NCBI GenBank assembly: GCA_910587675.1
Contig: CAJUMU010000008.1
Span: forward strand, 1 to 64,000
DNA length: 64,000 nt
Reading direction: 5' to 3'
Origin: an uncultured Alistipes sp.
GTDB lineage: Bacteria > Bacteroidota > Bacteroidia > Bacteroidales > Rikenellaceae
Of the stretch, positions 58,976 to 64,000 are shown piece after piece (the stretch's first letter is position 1; each line of letters begins with the position of its first letter). A program made the translations under genes and the position numbers. Below the pieces are notes generated by a model. That model was not told the DNA's origin and searched no databases. It was given only the letters and a program-made list of their open reading frames with translations.

Positions 58976-59683
58976 CTACCTCCCGCGCGATCCCGTCGAA
59001 CGGCTGCCCGACGAATTCGACCCGCTCTTGTCGACGTCTTTTTGTCGGTTGCCGCCGTTGTCGGTCGAACGTGTCGGCGTCGCGCCCTTTTTCGAACCTC
59101 CGCCGTTGTCGACCCGCCCGTTTCGGTTCGGACGCGAATTGCGGTCGTCGGTGCGGTAACCCTTGCCCGTATCGTTGTTGCGCGAGTTGCGGATATCGTT
59201 GCGCGCGGGACGTTGGTCGCGGCGCTGCGGCGGGTTGTCGTGACGATAGGGCGTGCGGTGAGGTTTGCGGGGATCGGGATTGCGACGGTAGTCGGGGGCG
59301 TCGCGCCGTACGGGCTGGGTATGTATGCCGCGATACTTACGGTAGATGTTCTTGTGGCGGCGGTTGTGAAGCCACGGGTCGCGCACGTCGATCACTACCT
59401 TATAGAATTTGTAGAGGTCGCGCGGATAGCCTGCGGGGAGCTGTCGGACCGCGATCCATCGTCCGCGGTTGTAGTAGTGGAACAGCGCGCGGTCGACGTC
59501 GTAATAGAAGTTGAAATCGGGGAAATAGTAATAGGGAGCGTAATCGTATCCCGCGGGGCCCCAAGGCGGTTGCGCCGAGATGTTGACCGAAGCGGTGACC
59601 GCCACGCCGCGGTCGGGATAGAGCGCGACCCCGCACGATACGCAGATGAAAGTCGCCGAAAGGATGATGGCCAATCTTTTCAT
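58976..59683 (-). CDS. Basic, low-complexity lipoprotein
   Basis: A 235-residue putative lipoprotein. The start at 59683 gives LAIILSATFICVSC, in which Cys16 or so fits a lipobox (weak, V-S-C). Residues 25-90 are Tyr/Phe/Pro-rich (DYAPYYYFPDFNFYYDVDRA, FHYYNRGRWIAVRQLP). From about 110 the chain is a disordered Arg/Asn/Gly/Asp/Ser-rich tail to the end (SSGSRSTGSRGR). Such proteins of unknown function are common in Bacteroidales. It could interact with acidic polymers in the envelope; that is inference. Confidence 0.7.
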   Translation of the reverse strand: MKRLAIILSATFICVSCGVALYPDRGVAVTASVNISAQPPWGPAGYDYAPYYYFPDFNFYYDVDRALFHYYNRGRWIAVRQLPAGYPRDLYKFYKVVIDVRDPWLHNRRHKNIYRKYRGIHTQPVRRDAPDYRRNPDPRKPHRTPYRHDNPPQRRDQRPARNDIRNSRNNDTGKGYRTDDRNSRPNRNGRVDNGGGSKKGATPTRSTDNGGNRQKDVDKSGSNSSGSRSTGSRGR

Positions 59684-59716
59684 GGTAGGTGTGTTTTGTG
59701 TGTTTAACGTCATCGC

Positions 59717-59806
59717 GGGTGCAGCCTGCGGAGCGCGCAACGATGCGAATGCCGTTGCGGGCTTCCGCGCGCCGAGGCTGCGGCCCGCGCGGCTCACAAG
59801 GAGCCG
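59717..59806 (+). repeat. GC-rich intergenic repeat (family D, copy 2)
   Basis: Shares CGAGGCTGCGGC(C/T)CGCGCGGCTC and a terminal hairpin GCGGCTC-ACAAG-GAGCCGC with 5609-5653, plus an upstream GCCTGCGGAG-type segment. Lies between ddl and the lipoprotein gene. Confidence 0.6.
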
Positions 59807-59830
59807 CATTTTTCGACCTGTCCCCGTTAT

Positions 59831-61063
59831 CTATATCTTCCCGCCCGACTTGGACCCGAGCTTGGCGCCCTTGGCTCCCGAGATCGTGTAGTTGAATATG
59901 TTCTCCTTGTAGCTCGTGGTCTTGAACGACGAGTCGCGTTTGCGGCGGAAGGCTATGTCGATCAGACGTTCGGTAAGTTCGGTGAACGACACTCCAGTTG
60001 CCTCCCATAAGTAGAACGACAACGACCCGGGAATAGTATTTATCTCGTTGACATAAATGTTGTCGGTCGCCTCGTCGATCATGAAGTCGATGCGGGCCAC
60101 GCCGTCGCACCCCAGCGTCTTGAAGGTCTCCACGGCCGTCGTGCGGATGAAGTCGGTCGCCGCGTCGGGCAGGCATGCGGGGATCTCCCTCACCGTCGAG
60201 CGCATTCCCTGCGACTGTTTCACGCCGCAGCCCGTCTTTCCGCTTTTGCCGCCGCCGAGATATTTATCGGCATAGCTCAGTATCTCGCCGCTTCGTACGG
60301 GCGCCTCGCACACCGAAGCCTCGCACTCGTAATAATCGCCCAATACGGAGCAGTTTATCTCCTTGAGCCGCTCGACCAGACGTTCCACGATTATGCGCTT
60401 CGAATAGCTCACGGCGTTCTCCACGGCCTCGGTCAGCTGCTCGCGGTCGTGCACGGCCGTGATGCCCACGCTCGATCCCGAGTCGGCGGGTTTTACGATC
60501 ATCGGGTATTGCAATGTTCGTTCCACACGCCCGACGACCTCTTCGCGGCGGTCGAACCACTCCTTGTCCGAGAACCACGCGTACTCCACCACGGGGATGC
60601 CGCTCTGCGCGAGGATCATCTTCATCGTGATCTTGTCCATTCCGTTGGCCGAGGCCAGCACGTTGCAACCCGCATAGGGTATGCCCGTCATCTCGACCGC
60701 TCCCTGAAACGATCCGTCCTCGCAGTTGGTGCCGTGCAGGGCAGGCAGAATGACATCCAGCGTCGCCGCCACGTCGCTGCCGAACAGAGGTTTTCGGACC
60801 TTGTACAGACGATTGTCGCCGTATACGGGACGCAGATACACCTCGTCGCACGAGGCATAGAGGCGATTCATATCCTTGTAGTTGTCGCTGCGCATAAGGG
60901 CTTGGCCCGTGTACCAGCGGCCCTGCTTCGATATGTAGATGGGCGTTATGTCGTATTTGTCGGTGTCGATGGCGGCCATCGCCTGCTGTGCCGTTATGAC
61001 CGATATTTCGTTCTCGACCGAACGGCCGCCGAAAATTACTCCTACGTTGATCTTGCTTTTCAT
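59831..61063 (-). CDS. ddl: D-alanine--D-alanine ligase
   Basis: A 410-residue ATP-grasp enzyme that makes the D-Ala-D-Ala dipeptide of peptidoglycan. VGVIFGGRSVENEISVITA is the standard opening, ILPALHGTNCEDGSFQGAVE binds substrate, YPMIVKPADSGSSVGIT and RIIVERLVERLKEINCSVLG belong to the ATP site, and ARIDFMIDEATDNIYVNEINTIPGSLSFYLW holds metal ligands. It is about 50-100 residues longer than E. coli Ddl, with an insertion around 255-300 and a basic tail. The omega-loop region shows DKY rather than the D-lactate pattern, so a D-Ala product is expected. Follows murF by 60 bp. Confidence 0.94.
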   Translation of the reverse strand: MKSKINVGVIFGGRSVENEISVITAQQAMAAIDTDKYDITPIYISKQGRWYTGQALMRSDNYKDMNRLYASCDEVYLRPVYGDNRLYKVRKPLFGSDVAATLDVILPALHGTNCEDGSFQGAVEMTGIPYAGCNVLASANGMDKITMKMILAQSGIPVVEYAWFSDKEWFDRREEVVGRVERTLQYPMIVKPADSGSSVGITAVHDREQLTEAVENAVSYSKRIIVERLVERLKEINCSVLGDYYECEASVCEAPVRSGEILSYADKYLGGGKSGKTGCGVKQSQGMRSTVREIPACLPDAATDFIRTTAVETFKTLGCDGVARIDFMIDEATDNIYVNEINTIPGSLSFYLWEATGVSFTELTERLIDIAFRRKRDSSFKTTSYKENIFNYTISGAKGAKLGSKSGGKI

Positions 61064-61123
61064 CGGTATGTTGCTTTTAATTACCTTTCATTATCTGTTT
61101 TGGGACGGTTGCGCGACGCGTCT

Positions 61124-62686
61124 CTATTTGAACGAGTCGGGCAGGTCGTTTTCGTAAAGCACCGTGTCGCCCGCCCGCAACAGGTCGGCGAGGTAGCTCG
61201 AAGCCTCGGCGAACGAGGCGACCTTGCGGATCTTATCGTCGGGGAAAGCCTTGTCGGCGAGCCCATCGGCGATGGCGTCGCGGTTGGTGAGGTTGACGAT
61301 TACCACCATATCGCACGCTTGGGCTATGTCGCGGCCCAATTCGCGGTTGAGCTCGTACTGCCGCGCGCCCAACTCGACGAATCCGGGCGTGATGACTATG
61401 CGGCGGCCGCCGTCGGTGCGGAACTCGCGCAACACCTCCAACGCCATCTTGGCCCCCGCCGGGTTCGAGTTGTAGGCGTCGTCGATTATGGCGATGCCGC
61501 CCGCCGTGCGCTTCACGCTCAGGCGGTGTTCGATCTGCTCGATTTGGCGCACGGCGCGCTTCTGCATCGCCTCGCTCACGCCGAGACGGTCGGCGACGGC
61601 TATCGCGGCGAGCAGATTGAGTATGTTACCGCGGCCCGCGAGACGGGTGGCGTAGTGCGTGCGCGTTTGGTCGCCGCGCGCTATGTCGAACGTGGTCTCG
61701 ACGGGCGAGTATGCTATGTTCACGGCGCGGTAGTCGGCCGCGGCGTTGTCCACGGCGTAGCTTGCGACGGGGCAGCGGTATGTCGCCGCATTGGCCGCTA
61801 TGGGCGCCGAGTCGAGATTCACGACTCCGAACCCGTCGGCGGGCAGCGAGTCGATCAGCTCGAACTTGGTGCGCAGGATGTTCTCCACCGTGCGGAACGT
61901 TTCGAGGTGCATTTCGCCCACGGCGGTCACTATGCCGATCGAGGGACGTACCAGATCGCATATCTCGCGTATGTCGCCGCTCTGCTTGGCGCCCATCTCG
62001 ACGATGAAGACTCGGTGGTGGGGCTTGAGATGTTCGCGTACCGTGCGTATGACGCCGAGCGTGGTGTTGAAGTTGCCCGGGGTCATGAGGACGTCGTATT
62101 TCTCGGAGAGTATGCGGTAGAGATAGTGTTTGGTCGATGTCTTGCCGAAACTGCCCGTGACGCCTATGACGATCAGGTCGGGCATCGAGCGCAGGATGCG
62201 CCGCGCGTCGTTGTAGTACCAGCGCGCCACGACGGCCTCCACGGGGCGGTTGAGCAGATTCGCCGCCGACATTACTATCGGGAATACCAGCAGTCCCAAA
62301 GCCGTCGCGGGCATGTATCGCGGAGCGAATGCGAGCGCGGCCGCTATGGCGGCCGCGGTGAGCAGGGCCGCGGTGATAAAGAGTCTGCGCACGCGCATGG
62401 TGTAGACTATGGGCAGCTTGTAGACGGTGCGCAGCTCCTGCCATGCGAGGAAGAGCATGACGGGAACTATGCAGCTGTACCCTGTTCGCGCCACGAACGG
62501 CAGCAGGCTCGCCGCAGCCAGAGCGGCTGTGACGGCCGTGCGCACCCAATCGTTGCCTCGGCGGTACCAGCGGGCGTAACGCGACATGCGGTAGGAGTTC
62601 TGTTGGAACATCTGCGTGTCGTACCGCACCGCGGCGAACCACAACGGCGCATAGCAGACGAGGAATATGACGGTTATCGCATTCAT
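61124..62686 (-). CDS. murF: MurF-like Mur ligase with N-terminal membrane domain
   Basis: A 520-residue protein: about 150 N-terminal residues with four or five membrane helices (AITVIFLVCYAPLWFAAV, AALLTAAAIAAALAFAP), then a Mur ligase. The ATP loop is VIGVTGSFGKTSTKHYL; MTPGNFNTTLGVI and VEMGAKQSGDI match MurF, as do IIDDAYNSNPAGAKMALEVL and TPGFVELGARQYELNRELG. MurF adds D-Ala-D-Ala to UDP-MurNAc-tripeptide. A membrane-anchored MurF is unusual relative to E. coli. Next to ddl, which supplies the dipeptide, and overlapping the alpha/beta hydrolase by ATGA. Confidence 0.88.
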   Translation of the reverse strand: MNAITVIFLVCYAPLWFAAVRYDTQMFQQNSYRMSRYARWYRRGNDWVRTAVTAALAAASLLPFVARTGYSCIVPVMLFLAWQELRTVYKLPIVYTMRVRRLFITAALLTAAAIAAALAFAPRYMPATALGLLVFPIVMSAANLLNRPVEAVVARWYYNDARRILRSMPDLIVIGVTGSFGKTSTKHYLYRILSEKYDVLMTPGNFNTTLGVIRTVREHLKPHHRVFIVEMGAKQSGDIREICDLVRPSIGIVTAVGEMHLETFRTVENILRTKFELIDSLPADGFGVVNLDSAPIAANAATYRCPVASYAVDNAAADYRAVNIAYSPVETTFDIARGDQTRTHYATRLAGRGNILNLLAAIAVADRLGVSEAMQKRAVRQIEQIEHRLSVKRTAGGIAIIDDAYNSNPAGAKMALEVLREFRTDGGRRIVITPGFVELGARQYELNRELGRDIAQACDMVVIVNLTNRDAIADGLADKAFPDDKIRKVASFAEASSYLADLLRAGDTVLYENDLPDSFK

Positions 62687-63468
62687 GCCTTATTGTTTTT
62701 TTTCGCTTCGGGGGCGAGGAAACTCTCCATGACGCCGATGAACAGCCCTCGGTTTTCGAGGAACGAGAAGTGTCCCGCGCCTTTCACCGCGACCAGTCCC
62801 GCGTCGGGTATGAGCCGCTCCATTTTCTTCGCGTCGGCCAGAGGCGTGGCGGTGTCGTTCTCGCCCCAAAAAAGCAGCGTCGGCGCCTTTATGCTCGGCA
62901 TCGCGCGGCAAAGATCCTCGTTCACGCACTTCGAGAGTATGGCCCGCATGCGTGGCGAGGCGTTGTTGTAGTCCGACGATCCCGATTTCGAACGGTAGCG
63001 GTCGATGATGCGTTCGGCCCGCGCGCGACCCGCGACGAAAGGCAGCAACCGTTTTATGAGTTTGTAGGTGTATACCTTGCGGTAGTATGCGAACGACCGT
63101 TTGGGTTTCACTCCCGCCGCGTCGACCAATATCGCTTTGCAAGTAGCGTTGCGCGAGGCGAAGAGTATCGATACCCGTCCGCCGAACGAGTGGCCGACCA
63201 GTATCGGGCGTTCTATGCCTTCGTGCCGAGCCACGGCCTCCACCGAGCGGGTATACTCCTCGACGCCCCACGTGTCGCGTGGCTCCTCGCTGCGGCCGAA
63301 TCCCGCCAGATCGAACGTCAGCACGCGGAACCGCTCGGTCAGCCACGGCTGCGCGAAGTCGAAGATCGAGCCGTCGCAGCCCCAGCCGTGCAGCAGAAAG
63401 AGGGGCAGGCCCTCGCCGCAGTCGGTGTAACGCAACGTTATGCCGTCGTATGTGAAATTCTTTTCCAT
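62683..63468 (-). CDS. Alpha/beta hydrolase
   Basis: A 261-residue cytoplasmic hydrolase; the start at 63468 gives MEKNFTYDGITLRYTDCG. LFLLHGWGCDGSIFDFAQPWL holds the oxyanion HGW, RPILVGHSFGGRVSILFA the nucleophile (GHSFGG), LLFWGENDTATPL the Asp and VKGAGHFSFLENRGLF the His. The lid (about 125-190) is helical. Common as the third member of murF-ddl neighbourhoods; a wall-linked esterase or a general carboxyl-ester hydrolase are both possible. Confidence 0.9.
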   Translation of the reverse strand: MEKNFTYDGITLRYTDCGEGLPLFLLHGWGCDGSIFDFAQPWLTERFRVLTFDLAGFGRSEEPRDTWGVEEYTRSVEAVARHEGIERPILVGHSFGGRVSILFASRNATCKAILVDAAGVKPKRSFAYYRKVYTYKLIKRLLPFVAGRARAERIIDRYRSKSGSSDYNNASPRMRAILSKCVNEDLCRAMPSIKAPTLLFWGENDTATPLADAKKMERLIPDAGLVAVKGAGHFSFLENRGLFIGVMESFLAPEAKKNNKA

Positions 63469-63476
63469 AGCTTTTG

Positions 63477-63484
63477 CAAAAATA
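63477..63484 (-). promoter_or_regulatory. -7 element for the alpha/beta hydrolase-murF-ddl operon
   Basis: Reads TATTTTTG on the minus strand, 8 bp before the start codon. Matches TAnnTTTG but close to the start, which would give a nearly leaderless mRNA; no -33 match. Confidence 0.35.
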
Positions 63485-63547
63485 GCTAATTTTTTCGCAT
63501 ATACCACCCATCGGACGCAAATTCGAGGCAAAGCCACGCAATGTGTC

Positions 63548-63575
63548 GGGCGGCAGCCCGCAAAGACTGCCGCCC
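63548..63575 (-). terminator. Hairpin after pth
   Basis: GGGCGGCAG (63548-63556) pairs with CTGCCGCCC (63567-63575). No T-run, so it may be a stability element or a Rho-assisted stop. Confidence 0.45.
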
Positions 63576-63636
63576 GCATGGTTCGCAGAGCCGCGACGCC
63601 TCGGAATTCGGCCTCGGCGACTCGTGCGATTCCGAG

Positions 63637-64000
63637 CTATTTCTTGTTGAAGACGTTCATCGTGAGATCGGGGCCCGCGGTGGCGAACGACAGTATGGCG
63701 TCGCCGAAGATCTTCAGCCTCTCGGGCATGGCGGCGCGTTCGTCGGCCGACCACTCTCCGAGCACGTAATCTATCTGCATGCCGCGCGGAAAATCGCCGC
63801 CGATACCGAAACGCATGCGCGCCCAATCCTCGCGTCCCAGCAGCTCCGCGATGTTCTTCAGGCCGTTGTGACCGCCCGCGCTGCCCTTCTTGCGCATGCG
63901 CAGGGCGCCGAACGGCAACGCTATGTCGTCGGACACCACCAGCAGGTTTTCTATCGGGATCTTCTCCTGCTCCATCCAGTAGCGGACCGCCTTGCCCGAC
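63637..64000 (-). CDS. pth: Peptidyl-tRNA hydrolase, C-terminal part
   Basis: The gene runs off the window; the last 120 codons are present. Reading from the edge gives SGKAVRYWMEQEKIP, then NLLVVSDDIALPFGALRMRKKGSAGGHNGLKNI, the conserved Pth core with the catalytic-site Asp and the HNGL loop, followed by GIGGDFPRGMQIDYVLGEW. Pth frees stalled peptidyl-tRNAs. The upstream half, with the catalytic His, is outside the window. Confidence 0.96.
   Translation of the reverse strand, partial: SGKAVRYWMEQEKIPIENLLVVSDDIALPFGALRMRKKGSAGGHNGLKNIAELLGREDWARMRFGIGGDFPRGMQIDYVLGEWSADERAAMPERLKIFGDAILSFATAGPDLTMNVFNKK

Overview
The window looks like a chromosome segment from a GC-rich member of the Bacteroidales, most like Alistipes/Rikenellaceae. 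This is inferred from protein content, from many promoters of the Bacteroidetes type (TTTG, about 19-21 bp, TAnnTTTG), from the lack of clear Shine-Dalgarno sites, and from typical gene families (BatD/BatE, DUF4/Ere-like and LanC-like proteins, OMP beta-barrels with regulatory-like N-domains, class I fumarase, ThiH-type thiazole synthesis). No species assignment was possible.

Layout. 1-3.2 kb: the end of an unrecognised gene, an AI-2E/PerM-type transporter, a small hypothetical gene and rplS. 3.3-11.3 kb: tRNA-Leu(TAG) with its terminator, then a TPP riboswitch leading a thiamine operon, thiS-thiE-thiG-thiC-(HEAT-like gene)-thiH-thiF-(second ThiE/TenI)-thiD. 11.5-14 kb: tRNA-Ala(GGC), gcvT and a YghO-like acetyltransferase. 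14.2-27.7 kb: an AT-richer accessory island (below). 27.8-38.4 kb: nitronate monooxygenase-like flavoprotein, NSS transporter, batD-batE-recR, fumarase, GH78 rhamnosidase. 38.7-43.9 kb: a leftward operon of a GH2-like protein lacking catalytic residues, rlmH, an LTA-synthase-like sulfatase and a DUF2156-GNAT fusion. 44-52.7 kb: asnS, an SGNH hydrolase, rpoN, an FprA-type flavodiiron protein, an outer-membrane beta-barrel protein, a DUF892 ferritin-like protein. 53-64 kb: a second large beta-barrel protein, an S9 peptidase, a small barrel protein, a basic lipoprotein, ddl, murF, an alpha/beta hydrolase and the end of pth.

The main discovery candidate is the island. A leftward operon encodes a complete three-part exporter: a C39-peptidase ABC transporter, an HlyD-type adaptor and a TolC-type channel. 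A rightward operon starts from a shared palindromic promoter (TATATTTGCAAATATA). It carries two tandem units, each made of (i) a protein with a Bacteroidetes double-glycine leader fused to a C39/papain-like domain and (ii) a large signal-peptide protein with an erythromycin-esterase-like fold whose catalytic His/Glu positions are substituted. A LanC-like protein without zinc ligands and two glycosyltransferases follow. The first leader protein is broken by two +1 frameshifts; the second is intact. My reading is a dedicated system for maturing and exporting large leader-bearing cysteine-peptidase-like cargo. Its activity is unknown; each cargo is paired with its own degenerate Ere-like partner.

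The rest of the window is mostly housekeeping. Between genes there are at least four families of GC-rich palindromic repeats, one of which shows compensatory base changes in its inner stem.
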